From an uncultured Clostridia bacterium (GTDB lineage: Bacteria; Bacillota; Clostridia; Oscillospirales; Oscillospiraceae), in assembly GCA_937907975.1 (NCBI GenBank), contig CALEQS010000101.1, positions 1 to 8,815 of the forward strand: a DNA stretch of 8,815 bases, given 5' to 3'. Position 1 is the first letter of the stretch. The number at the start of each line of letters is the position of its first letter. Positions 1 through 6,932 of this stretch are shown here, one piece after another. Below the pieces are notes generated by a model that did not search any database, was not told the DNA's origin, and saw only the letters and a program-made list of their open reading frames with translations. The translations under genes and the position numbers were made by a program.

Positions 1-1340
<1,340 letters not shown>

Positions 1341-1387
1341 AATAAAGTTCCTCCTAATATTGAAACAAGTTTGTGGATTTACAAAAT

Positions 1388-1984
1388 TCAGTTGGCCACT
1401 TTGACCATGGCGAAGCGGATCACCTTATCGCCCATCTTGAAACCGGACTGGAACACTTCCACCACGGTGGATTCGCCCACGGAGTCATCGTCCACATGCA
1501 TCACTGCGTTGTGGAGGTTGGGGTCAAAGGGCTGGTTCAGTGCGTCGATCTCAGTGATGCCCAGCTTCTCCAGCACCTGTCGGAGCTGGGTCATGGTCAT
1601 CTTGACGCCCTTGGCATAGGCCTCGTCGCTGCAGGGGGCGGCCAGAGCCCGCTGCAGGTTATCGAATACCGGCAGGAAGGCCAGCGCGGCGTCCGCCTTG
1701 GCGTTGGAATAGGCATCGGTCTTTTCCTTGGCGCTGCGGCGGCGGAAGTTGTCGTACTCGGCGGCAAGGTACTGATACTGCTTATCCTTTTCAGCCAGTG
1801 CCTTCTCGCTCTCGGCCAGCTTGGTCTCAAGCTCGCTGGCGCCGTCGGAAATCTCTTCGGTGTTTGCGGCGGTCTCGACCTCCTCCTCGACTGCGGTTTC
1901 TTCAGCCGCTTCCGTCTCGGGGACGGCCTGCTCGGAAGCTGCCTTCTTTTCTTCCTGCACGGCGTTTTCTTCGTTCTTATTCAT
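1388..1984 (-). CDS. grpE: Nucleotide exchange factor GrpE
   Basis: Cytosolic homodimeric co-chaperone that releases ADP from DnaK. The 198 residues are within the normal range for the family. Seen: a disordered, Glu/Ala-rich N-terminus (residues 1-50); a long heptad-like helix (about 51-90) with the motif EYDNFRRRS (76-84); FLPVFDNLQRAL (103-114); and the C-terminal beta-domain hallmark FDPNLHNAVM (153-162), followed by GFKMGDKVIRFAMVKV (181-196). The last matches the GrpE signature, in which the more usual form reads (R/K)PAxVxV; here it is RFAMVKV. The ATG at 1984 has AGGAGG at 1992-1997, 7 nt upstream, and that site overlaps the stop codon of hrcA (1996-1998), suggesting translational coupling. 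It is the second gene of the hrcA-grpE-dnaK operon. Confidence 0.97.
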   Translation of the reverse strand: MNKNEENAVQEEKKAASEQAVPETEAAEETAVEEEVETAANTEEISDGASELETKLAESEKALAEKDKQYQYLAAEYDNFRRRSAKEKTDAYSNAKADAALAFLPVFDNLQRALAAPCSDEAYAKGVKMTMTQLRQVLEKLGITEIDALNQPFDPNLHNAVMHVDDDSVGESTVVEVFQSGFKMGDKVIRFAMVKVAN

Positions 1985-1995
1985 TGAATGGCCTC

Positions 1996-3096
1996 CTATT
2001 CTTTGGAGTCGCTGTCAGGCTGCGGGGGCTGGAGCGCGGGAGTGGACTTCCGACCGGGAAGCTGCTCCGTCTCGCCCTTGCCAAACATCTTGCTCAGGCT
2101 CTCAGCGAAGTAATTCAGGCGGGCGGTCACTTTGGCGTAATCCATCCGGGTGGGTCCGACCACACCGATGACGCCCCGCATCCCTTCGCCGATGTCATAG
2201 CTCGCCATGACAACGCTGGTATCTTTCAAAGCGTCGGACACATTTTCCGGTCCGATCAGAATTTTGGTATCGCTGTCGCCCATGGCCCCGGAGAGCTGTG
2301 CCAGCTCCCCGTCGTGGTCCAGGTAGCTCAAAAGCTCGTGGGCCTTGTCCACATCCTGATACTCGCTGTGCTCCAGAATGCGGTTGGCACCGGCGGTGTG
2401 TACACTGGAACGGCCCGCATCCTCAAGCACCTCTATGGCGAAGGATACCACCAGAGAAATCAGCCCGTATGCGCTTCCGGCCGCCTTTTCGGCCATGCGC
2501 ATCAGCTCCGGATTCAGCTCCTCGGCGGTCTTGCCCACAAAGGAAGTGTTCAGCAGCGTGTTCAAAAGCTGAAGCTGAGGCTCATTCACATCCACCGGCA
2601 ACTTCACCAGCTTGTTCTTGACCACGTTCAGGTTGGTCATGACCACGATGATGAAGGAGTTTTTGTCCACCATCAACAGGTCGAAGCGGATAATGGTGGC
2701 CTTTTCCCGGCGGTCGGTCATGGCGAAAGCGGGGTAATTGGTGAGCTGACTCACCATGCGGCCCGCCTGGTCAATGACCCGGTCCAGCTCCTGCATTTTG
2801 AGATGGAGCTGACTGTTGATGGTCTGGGTCTCCTGCATGCTGAGCTTGTGCTGCTCCATCAGTTCGTTGACGTAGAAGCGGTAGCCCGCAGCGGTGGGGA
2901 TCCGTCCGGAGGAGGTGTGGGGCTGTTCCAGCAGACCCAGCTTCTCCAGCGCGGCCAGTTCATTGCGAATGGTGGCAGAGGAACAGGTGAGCCCTGTCTG
3001 CTCGGCAATGGCCTTGGAGCCAATCGGCTCCGCAGTGGCAATATAGCTTTCCACCACAGTGCGAAGAATACGCTTCCTGCGCTCTGAAAGCTCCAC
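1996..3096 (-). CDS. hrcA: Heat-inducible transcription repressor HrcA (GTG start chosen)
   Basis: Dimeric repressor that binds CIRCE operators and shuts off class I heat-shock operons when free chaperone is plentiful. From the GTG at 3096 it has 366 residues. Seen: an N-terminal winged helix (about 1-77) with SSATIRNELAALEKLGLLE (39-57) and HTSSGRIPTAAGYRFYV (60-76), both family hallmarks, then the GAF-like and dimerisation regions. The C-terminal tail is Pro/Ser/Asp-rich and unconserved. Start choice: an in-frame ATG at 3138 would give 380 residues, but it lies inside the CIRCE left arm, about 14 nt from the predicted transcript start, with only a badly spaced AGGGAG just ahead of it. The GTG has GGAGG (3105-3109) at 8 nt spacing and gives MELSERRKRIL, the usual HrcA beginning. 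First gene of the operon and autoregulated through CIRCE. Family assignment is secure; the start is likely but not proven. Confidence 0.95.
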   Translation of the reverse strand: MELSERRKRILRTVVESYIATAEPIGSKAIAEQTGLTCSSATIRNELAALEKLGLLEQPHTSSGRIPTAAGYRFYVNELMEQHKLSMQETQTINSQLHLKMQELDRVIDQAGRMVSQLTNYPAFAMTDRREKATIIRFDLLMVDKNSFIIVVMTNLNVVKNKLVKLPVDVNEPQLQLLNTLLNTSFVGKTAEELNPELMRMAEKAAGSAYGLISLVVSFAIEVLEDAGRSSVHTAGANRILEHSEYQDVDKAHELLSYLDHDGELAQLSGAMGDSDTKILIGPENVSDALKDTSVVMASYDIGEGMRGVIGVVGPTRMDYAKVTARLNYFAESLSKMFGKGETEQLPGRKSTPALQPPQPDSDSKE

Positions 3097-3104
3097 GATC
3101 TGTC

Positions 3105-3109
3105 CCTCC
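3105..3109 (-). promoter_or_regulatory. Ribosome binding site deciding the hrcA start
   Basis: On the minus strand GGAGG sits 8 nt upstream of the GTG at 3096-3094. The competing ATG at 3138-3136 has no properly spaced site, so this motif favours the shorter HrcA. Confidence 0.75.
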
Positions 3110-3127
3110 GTTTCTCTGTTTCGTTCT

Positions 3128-3154
3128 TTAGCACTCATTCTCCCTGAGTGCTAA
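3128..3154 (-). promoter_or_regulatory. CIRCE operator (HrcA binding site)
   Basis: Perfect match to the CIRCE consensus TTAGCACTC-N9-GAGTGCTAA: left arm 3128-3136, 9-nt spacer 3137-3145, right arm 3146-3154, with no mismatch in either arm. It lies just downstream of the hrcA -10 box, over the predicted transcription start, so bound HrcA would block initiation. The site is palindromic and is assigned to the minus strand because it serves the hrcA-grpE-dnaK operon. Confidence 0.98.
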
Positions 3155-3158
3155 TGTA

Positions 3159-3187
3159 ACTATAACACTACCCCCTATAGTTGTCAA
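3159..3187 (-). promoter_or_regulatory. Sigma-A promoter of the hrcA-grpE-dnaK operon
   Basis: Read on the minus strand: -35 TTGACA (3182-3187, perfect), 17-nt spacer, -10 TATAGT (3159-3164, five of six). The predicted start near 3152 falls inside the CIRCE right arm. Vegetative-type promoter plus CIRCE is the standard class I heat-shock arrangement in firmicutes. Confidence 0.93.
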
Positions 3188-3227
3188 TAGCGGGAATTGT
3201 AAATAGTTTGTGAAGTTGAAAGAGTGC

Positions 3228-3259
3228 AAAAAACGCCCGGTCCTTTTTCAGACCGGGCG
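3228..3259 (-). terminator. Intrinsic terminator of the folC-cobO operon
   Basis: On the minus strand a perfect 9-bp GC-rich stem (CGCCCGGTC / GACCGGGCG, 3251-3259 and 3234-3242) with an 8-nt loop is followed directly by six T residues (3228-3233). It lies about 75 nt past the cobO stop and about 40 nt before the hrcA promoter, insulating the two operons. The 3260-3332 stretch between it and the cobO stop holds nothing I recognise. Confidence 0.93.
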
Positions 3260-3332
3260 CATGAGCGCTAATGAATTTCCTATGATCCGCGGCCCATTCC
3301 CCTTGCGAGAGGCCTCGATTTATCACAGTCAC

Positions 3333-3842
3333 TTAATATTCGATTCCCTCGCGGGCCTGCACGCCCTTCTCAAAGGGATGCCGCACCGCCCTGAACTCGG
3401 TGATGTAGTCCGCTCTGTCCAGCAGCTCCTCCGGGGCCTTGCGGCCGGTGAGCACCACCTCGCAGTTTTCCGGCAGCTTGGCAAGGAAATCGTCGATCTC
3501 CGAGACGGGCAGGATGTCCGTCTCAATGGCGCCCAGCACCTCATCGAGGATGAGCACGCTGTTTTTGACCGCCAGCATGGCGGTGTCGTCCAGCAGGCGG
3601 CCGGCATACTCCTCGTATTCCGCCCGCTCCACCACGTCCATATTCCAGACGAAGTTCAGATGTTCGGGCAGGGGCAGCATCAGCACATGGGGCACGGTCT
3701 CCATGCTCCGGCGCTCGCCGGAGTCCTCGCTTTTCAAAAACTGAGCAATGACCACCCGGCGGCCCCGGCCTGCGGCCCGGAGCGCCAGCCCGAAGGCGGC
3801 CGTGGTCTTTCCCTTGCCGTCACCGTAGTAGATCTGAAGCAT
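3333..3842 (-). CDS. cobO: Corrinoid adenosyltransferase, CobO/BtuR (CobA) family
   Basis: Transfers the 5'-deoxyadenosyl group of ATP to the cobalt of a reduced corrinoid, giving adenosylcobalamin or its precursors; cytosolic. The 169 residues are slightly short for the family. Seen: P-loop GDGKGKTT (residues 7-14), near the very N-terminus as in CobA; the Walker-B-like ILDEVLGAI (98-106); TGRKAPEEL (132-140); ADYITEF (144-150); and the ending HPFEKGVQAREGIEY (155-169), which is diagnostic for this family. The family usually reads LDELN where LDEVL stands here. The ATG at 3842 has AAGGAA (3850-3855) at 7 nt. It starts 15 nt after the folC stop, so it is almost certainly co-transcribed with folC. 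No other cobalamin gene is visible, so the role could be de novo synthesis or salvage. The symbol rests on family resemblance. Confidence 0.93.
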   Translation of the reverse strand: MLQIYYGDGKGKTTAAFGLALRAAGRGRRVVIAQFLKSEDSGERRSMETVPHVLMLPLPEHLNFVWNMDVVERAEYEEYAGRLLDDTAMLAVKNSVLILDEVLGAIETDILPVSEIDDFLAKLPENCEVVLTGRKAPEELLDRADYITEFRAVRHPFEKGVQAREGIEY

Positions 3843-3857
3843 AGTACACTTCCTTAT

Positions 3858-5129
3858 TTATAGTGAATGCTCAAAGGCCCGCCGCACGTCACCGGAGAAG
3901 TAGAGCGTGCCGAGGGCACATACCCGGCCGTCATAGCCCGCGGCCCCCTGGGCGGCGGCGACGCCCTCCGGGATGGAGGTGCAGCACTCGGCGGCGCAGC
4001 CCAGCGCCCGGAGCTTTTCCGCCAGTTCTTCGGCGGGCATGGTCCGGGGATTGTCGGCGGTAACGGTAAAGAACCGCTCCGCCAGCGGCGCGAGAATGTT
4101 CAGCATCCCGTCTACATCCTTATCGGCCATAACGGACAGCAGAAACACAAACTTCTGATCCGGGAACAGCTCCCGCAGGCTGTCCGCCGTGGCGGCCATG
4201 CCCTGGGGGTTGTGGCTGCCGTCCAGCAGAAACACCGGGTGGCGGCCCAGCACCTCGAACCGGCCGGGCCACTGGACGGCGGCGAAGCCGTCCCGGATGT
4301 TCTGCTCCGTGATGTGCCAACCCTTGTGGGCCAGCACGCTGAGGGCCGTGACGGCCACGGCGGCATTTTTCGGCTGGTAGCCGGCCAGCAGCGGCATGGC
4401 CAGATTCTTGAAGGGCCCAAGGTCAAAAGTGCGCCCTTCCAGCGTCAGCTCCTTGCGCGTGAGCTGGTCGAAGTCCACCGGCCAGAGGGTGGCGTGTCTG
4501 GCCGCGCAGGCGGCCTCGATCTCCGCGTCCGCCTCGAGCAGGTGGCCGTAGCTCACCACGTCGCCGCCCTCTTTGATGATGCCCGCCTTGGTGCGGGCGA
4601 TGTCTGTCACGGTGGGGCCCAGCACGGCGGTGTGGTCCAGCCCGATGGCGGTGAGCACCGCGACCTCCGGACAGGGAATCACATTGGTGGCGTCAAACTC
4701 GCCGCCGAGGCCCACCTCCAGCACCACGATGTCGCACTCCCGGCGGGCGAAATACTCCAGCGCAATGGCGGTGATAAGCTCGAACTCCGAGGGCAGATCC
4801 TCCATCTGGTCGGCAAAGGGGCGGATCTCGTCCACGATCTGCTCCAGCACGATGTCCGCGATCTCCTGCCCGTCCACCCGGATGCGCTCATTGAAGCGGT
4901 TCAGGTAGGGGGAGGTATACAGACCGGTGCGATAGCCCGCCTGGCGGAGCACGCTCTCAATGAGGGCGGCGGTGCTCCCCTTGCCATTGGTGCCGCCGAT
5001 ATGGACAAATTTCAGCCGCCGCTCCGGGTGGCCCAGATGCTCCAGCAGAGCCTGCGTGCGCGCAAGCCCCGGCTTCTGGCCCCGCCACTGGACGGAGTGT
5101 ATGTATGCCAATGTGGATTCGTAGCTCAT
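3858..5129 (-). CDS. folC: Folylpolyglutamate synthase / dihydrofolate synthase FolC
   Basis: ATP-dependent Mur-ligase-family enzyme that adds glutamate to folates and, in many bacteria, also to dihydropteroate. From the ATG at 5129 it has 423 residues, normal for FolC. Seen: P-loop HIGGTNGKGS (43-52), YTSPYLNRFNERIRVDG (71-87), LEVGLGGEFDATNV (137-150), LDHTAVLG (164-171), ARTKAGIIKEG (178-188, with the lysine that is carbamylated in the family), and LLDGSHNPQG (301-310) starting the C-terminal domain. Start choice: the frame opens 18 codons earlier at 5183, but that ATG overlaps the candidate -10 box (5182-5187); the ATG at 5129 has GGAAAGGA (5137-5144) at 7 nt and gives the usual FolC N-terminus MSYESTLAYI. 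First gene of a folC-cobO operon. Whether both activities are present cannot be read from sequence. Confidence 0.96.
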   Translation of the reverse strand: MSYESTLAYIHSVQWRGQKPGLARTQALLEHLGHPERRLKFVHIGGTNGKGSTAALIESVLRQAGYRTGLYTSPYLNRFNERIRVDGQEIADIVLEQIVDEIRPFADQMEDLPSEFELITAIALEYFARRECDIVVLEVGLGGEFDATNVIPCPEVAVLTAIGLDHTAVLGPTVTDIARTKAGIIKEGGDVVSYGHLLEADAEIEAACAARHATLWPVDFDQLTRKELTLEGRTFDLGPFKNLAMPLLAGYQPKNAAVAVTALSVLAHKGWHITEQNIRDGFAAVQWPGRFEVLGRHPVFLLDGSHNPQGMAATADSLRELFPDQKFVFLLSVMADKDVDGMLNILAPLAERFFTVTADNPRTMPAEELAEKLRALGCAAECCTSIPEGVAAAQGAAGYDGRVCALGTLYFSGDVRRAFEHSL

Positions 5130-5181
5130 AGAAGCGTCCTTTCCGTTCACCGGCGGCATAAAAGCCGCTGTTTTCAGTAAC

Positions 5182-5210
5182 ATTATACATCAACAGCGCA
5201 CTGTGCACAA
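5182..5210 (-). promoter_or_regulatory. Candidate sigma-A promoter of folC-cobO
   Basis: On the minus strand a perfect -10 TATAAT (5182-5187) is preceded at 17 nt by TTGTGC (5205-5210), which matches only the TTG of the -35 consensus. Predicted start is near 5175, giving a leader of about 45 nt before the chosen folC ATG. Placement right before the operon supports it; the weak -35 is the reservation. Confidence 0.6.
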
Positions 5211-5230
5211 GTCGAACACAGGCCGCTTCG

Positions 5231-5271
5231 GCGGGCGGGACAGCGCACCATCTCTGCGTTATCCCGCCCGC
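5231..5271. repeat. Inverted repeat, 10-bp perfect stem
   Basis: GCGGGCGGGA (5231-5240) pairs perfectly with TCCCGCCCGC (5262-5271). Inside the 21-nt loop CGCA and TGCG can pair further. A small C(TTCG)G tetraloop hairpin (5223-5234) could form instead on the left side. It lies in the folC/yaaL divergent gap, with no T-run to make it a terminator. Confidence 0.7.
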
Positions 5272-5287
5272 GCCGCCCCGGGGCGGC
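5272..5287. repeat. Perfect 16-bp GC palindrome
   Basis: GCCGCCCCGGGGCGGC is its own reverse complement and begins at the base after the previous stem. Function unknown: an operator, or simply the composition of a GC-rich gap. Confidence 0.7.
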
Positions 5288-5295
5288 TCTATCTC

Positions 5296-5314
5296 ACAGC
5301 GGCCGGGCCGCTGT
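5296..5314. repeat. Inverted repeat ACAGCGGCC-G-GGCCGCTGT
   Basis: Perfect 9-bp arms around a single central G. The one-base centre suits a dimeric protein-binding site better than an RNA hairpin. Third of four inverted repeats in this gap. Confidence 0.7.
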
Positions 5315-5332
5315 ACGACCTCAGTATGGGCG

Positions 5333-5346
5333 TTTCTGCGCAGAAA
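5333..5346. repeat. Perfect 14-bp palindrome TTTCTGCGCAGAAA
   Basis: Self-complementary without spacer and less GC-rich than its three neighbours, so composition alone explains it less well. It lies about 28 bp upstream of the candidate yaaL-bofA promoter -35, a position suitable for a regulator. I do not recognise the site as that of a known factor. Confidence 0.65.
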
Positions 5347-5373
5347 ATGCGGTCACGGCGCGTTTACCCGGCG

Positions 5374-5402
5374 GCATATTTGTCCACACTTTCCAGTAGA
5401 AT
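5374..5402 (+). promoter_or_regulatory. Candidate promoter of yaaL-bofA, possibly sigma-E type
   Basis: GCATATT (5374-5380) fits the sporulation sigma-E -35 pattern KMATATT exactly. After a 14-nt spacer comes AGTAGAAT (5395-5402), which matches five of eight positions of the sigma-E -10 pattern CATACAAT. The predicted start near 5410 falls just before the ribosome site. TAGAAT within it also resembles a sigma-A -10, but no -35 fits at 16-18 nt. The mismatched left half of the -10 is the weakness. Confidence 0.4.
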
Positions 5403-5429
5403 CCACATAAGGGAAAGGAGGCGCACAGC

Positions 5430-5690
5430 ATGGCGCGAGAGGGAAAACGGCACGGCCCGGTCGGCCCGGGTACAGAGGTGCAGGTGTTGGAGCAGGCGCT
5501 GAATGAAACGGCCCGCCGGCTGCGGCAGGCCTATGGAGCCTTCGATCTGGTCACTGACCCGGATCTGGTGGAGGCGTGGATCTTTGAGATCAGCGCGCAG
5601 CGGGCACGGTACAGTTACCTGCTCAAACAGCGCAAGCGCCTGGAGCAGACAGCAGACGAGACCGCCCAAGGCGGGGCGGCGGCAGAATGA
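5430..5690 (+). CDS. yaaL: YaaL-like DUF2508 family protein
   Basis: Small soluble protein of unknown function, 86 residues, of the DUF2508 family typified by Bacillus YaaL. Seen: a helical core (about 17-73) with AYGAFDLVTDPDLVEAWIFE (34-53) and AQRARYSYLLKQRKR (56-70), matching the family pattern of a (V/T)DPDLI element followed by an R-Y-x-YLL-K helix; both ends are polar and probably disordered. No signal peptide or membrane segment. The ATG at 5430 has AAAGGAGG (5414-5421) at 8 nt, a strong site. It overlaps bofA by ATGA. In Bacillus, yaaL lies between recR and bofA, so the neighbour confirms the family call. Here the pair is divergent from folC and recR is absent nearby. Function in this position is not known. 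Confidence 0.87.
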   Translation: MAREGKRHGPVGPGTEVQVLEQALNETARRLRQAYGAFDLVTDPDLVEAWIFEISAQRARYSYLLKQRKRLEQTADETAQGGAAAE

Positions 5691-5950
5691 GCGGCGCGGA
5701 CACCCAGCTGTGGTGTGCGGTGGCCGCCGGGTGTATTCTGGCGGCGGTCATCTTCCACCGCTGGCTGGCGGCGCTGTTCAAACTTCTGCTGCGCACCCTG
5801 CTGGGCGGCGGCATATTGGCGGTGCTGTCCCTCTGCTCCGGCATCACCGGGCTGACGCTGGGGGTGAATCCCCTCAATGCGCTGGTGCTCGGCGTACTGG
5901 GCGCGCCGGGGCTGGCACTGCTGTGCGCGCTGAATGTACTGACCGGATAA
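5687..5950 (+). CDS. bofA: Pro-sigma-K processing inhibitor BofA family membrane protein
   Basis: In Bacillus, BofA sits in the outer forespore membrane and, with SpoIVFA, holds the intramembrane protease SpoIVFB inactive until a forespore signal arrives. This protein has 87 residues, the same length as I recall for B. subtilis BofA. Seen: hydrophobic segments at about 8-26, 28-52 and 62-85, and the family C-terminal pattern VNPLNALVLGVLGAPGLALL (60-79), with N61 and GVLGAPG (69-75). Position 48, an Asn in B. subtilis as I recall it, is Ser here. The ATG overlaps the yaaL stop (ATGA) with no clear ribosome site of its own, so translation is probably coupled. It ends 11 nt before the convergent tyrA stop. 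The family call is good; that it regulates sigma-K in this organism is inference. Confidence 0.87.
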   Translation: MSGADTQLWCAVAAGCILAAVIFHRWLAALFKLLLRTLLGGGILAVLSLCSGITGLTLGVNPLNALVLGVLGAPGLALLCALNVLTG

Positions 5951-5961
5951 AGTGCGGGCGC

Positions 5962-6843
5962 TCAGGAGAAGAGATCCAGATCCAGGCTGACCTGTCCGGG
6001 GCCGGGCAGGTTCATGCGGCGCTTGCGGTTGGAGGAGTACTCCAGTTTGGCAGTCATACGCTCCACGTCGTGGTGCTCCAGCGCCACCCGGTAGGCGTGG
6101 ATATTCTCCTCCAGCCGGACGATCACCTTGGTGAGGGCGTCGGCGTTCAGCGTCATGAGCTCCCGCCACAGCGGCACATCCAGCGCCGCCACGCGGGTGC
6201 AGTCGCGGAAGGAGCCGCCCTCGAAGCCCTTGCACCGGAACAGCTCCGCATCGTCGCAGACGGACAGGGCAATAATGTGCATGAGCTGGCTGGTGTAGGC
6301 AATGATCTCATCGTGACGCTCCGGGGTGGTGGTCACCACGTCCGCCGCGCCGATGTAGTCGGCAATGCGGTGCATCAGATCCTGATGCTCCTGCGTGCTG
6401 GTCTCCCGGGGTGTCAGGATGAAGTGACACCGCTGGAACAGCTCCGGGAAGGAATTTTCAATGCCGGAGAACTCCGTGCCCGCCATGGGGTGGCACCCAA
6501 TGAAGTCCACCTCCGGCGGCAGCACCTGGGACGCCTTCATGACCGCGGTCTTGATGCCGCACACATCCGTCACCAGACTGCCCGGCTTGAAGGTGTCCTT
6601 GTACTCCTTCATATAGGACACGATCACGCTGGGCGAGGTGCACAGAAACGTCACGTCCGCCTCCCCCAGCACGCTGGCCGGATCGGTAGTCGCCCGGTCG
6701 CACACACCGTGCGCAAGAGCATAGTCCAGCGTCTCCTGCCGGCGCACCACACCGACGATCTCATAGTCCTCAAAGCCCTTGAGGGCGGCGGCCAGTGAGC
6801 CGCCGATCAGGCCGAGGCCCACCACAGCAATGACCTTTTTCAT
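5962..6843 (-). CDS. tyrA: Prephenate dehydrogenase (no ACT domain)
   Basis: Oxidatively decarboxylates prephenate (or arogenate) with NAD(P)+ in tyrosine synthesis; cytosolic. From the ATG at 6843 it has 293 residues. Seen: Rossmann motif VVGLGLIGGS (7-16); TDVCGIK (92-98), the family's DV-S-K region; the substrate-loop motif GCHPMAGTEFSG (116-127); FILTP (141-145); HDEIIAYTSQLMH (177-189); and GGSFRDCTRVA (209-219) in the helical dimerisation domain. There is no C-terminal ACT domain, unlike the longer Bacillus enzyme. Start choice: the frame opens at 6945, but those 34 extra codons cross the predicted promoter, and the ATG at 6843 gives MKKVIAVVGLG, the usual start of the fold. AAAAGG lies upstream at a rather long spacing, adjacent to two earlier in-frame ATGs that it could not serve. 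Stand-alone gene, convergent with bofA. NAD versus NADP and prephenate versus arogenate preference are not decided. Confidence 0.94.
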   Translation of the reverse strand: MKKVIAVVGLGLIGGSLAAALKGFEDYEIVGVVRRQETLDYALAHGVCDRATTDPASVLGEADVTFLCTSPSVIVSYMKEYKDTFKPGSLVTDVCGIKTAVMKASQVLPPEVDFIGCHPMAGTEFSGIENSFPELFQRCHFILTPRETSTQEHQDLMHRIADYIGAADVVTTTPERHDEIIAYTSQLMHIIALSVCDDAELFRCKGFEGGSFRDCTRVAALDVPLWRELMTLNADALTKVIVRLEENIHAYRVALEHHDVERMTAKLEYSSNRKRRMNLPGPGQVSLDLDLFS

Positions 6844-6883
6844 CTCTATCATCATCCTTTTCGGAATAGAATTTTCTCTGTTT

Positions 6884-6912
6884 ACTTTAACACTTTCCAG
6901 TCTCGAAAGCAA
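6884..6912 (-). promoter_or_regulatory. Candidate promoter of tyrA
   Basis: On the minus strand TTGCTT (6907-6912), a 17-nt spacer, then TAAAGT (6884-6889, four of six to TATAAT). It lies between the 6933-6961 hairpin and the chosen tyrA start, leaving a leader of about 35 nt, too short for a T-box. Plausible by position but weak in both boxes. Confidence 0.4.
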
Positions 6913-6932
6913 GGTTTTCCCGCGAAACAGAC

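Noticed and set aside
1798..3087. 429-codon plus-strand frame opposite hrcA and the grpE start
   Set aside because: Shadow of hrcA: no family motif, no plausible start signal, and it runs through a conserved operon on the other strand.
3867..5180. 437-codon plus-strand frame opposite folC
   Set aside because: Mirrors folC almost end to end and has a low-information, His/Gly/Ala/Leu-rich translation; explained by G+C-rich third positions.
5181..5183. ATG at 5183 as the folC start
   Set aside because: The codon overlaps the TATAAT box of the candidate promoter and has no ribosome site; the ATG at 5129 has both a site and the expected N-terminus.
5223..5346. Mobile element or CRISPR reading of the inverted repeats
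   Set aside because: The repeats are unrelated in sequence, have no regular spacing or spacers, no flanking direct repeat and no transposase or cas gene nearby.
5203..5502. 99-codon plus-strand frame covering the folC/yaaL gap
   Set aside because: Arg/Ser/Ala-rich translation with no motif, crosses the palindromes and the yaaL ribosome site, and overlaps yaaL in another frame.
5503..6798. 431-codon plus-strand frame running through yaaL, bofA and opposite tyrA
   Set aside because: Overlaps three recognisable genes in the wrong frame or strand and shows no domain of its own.
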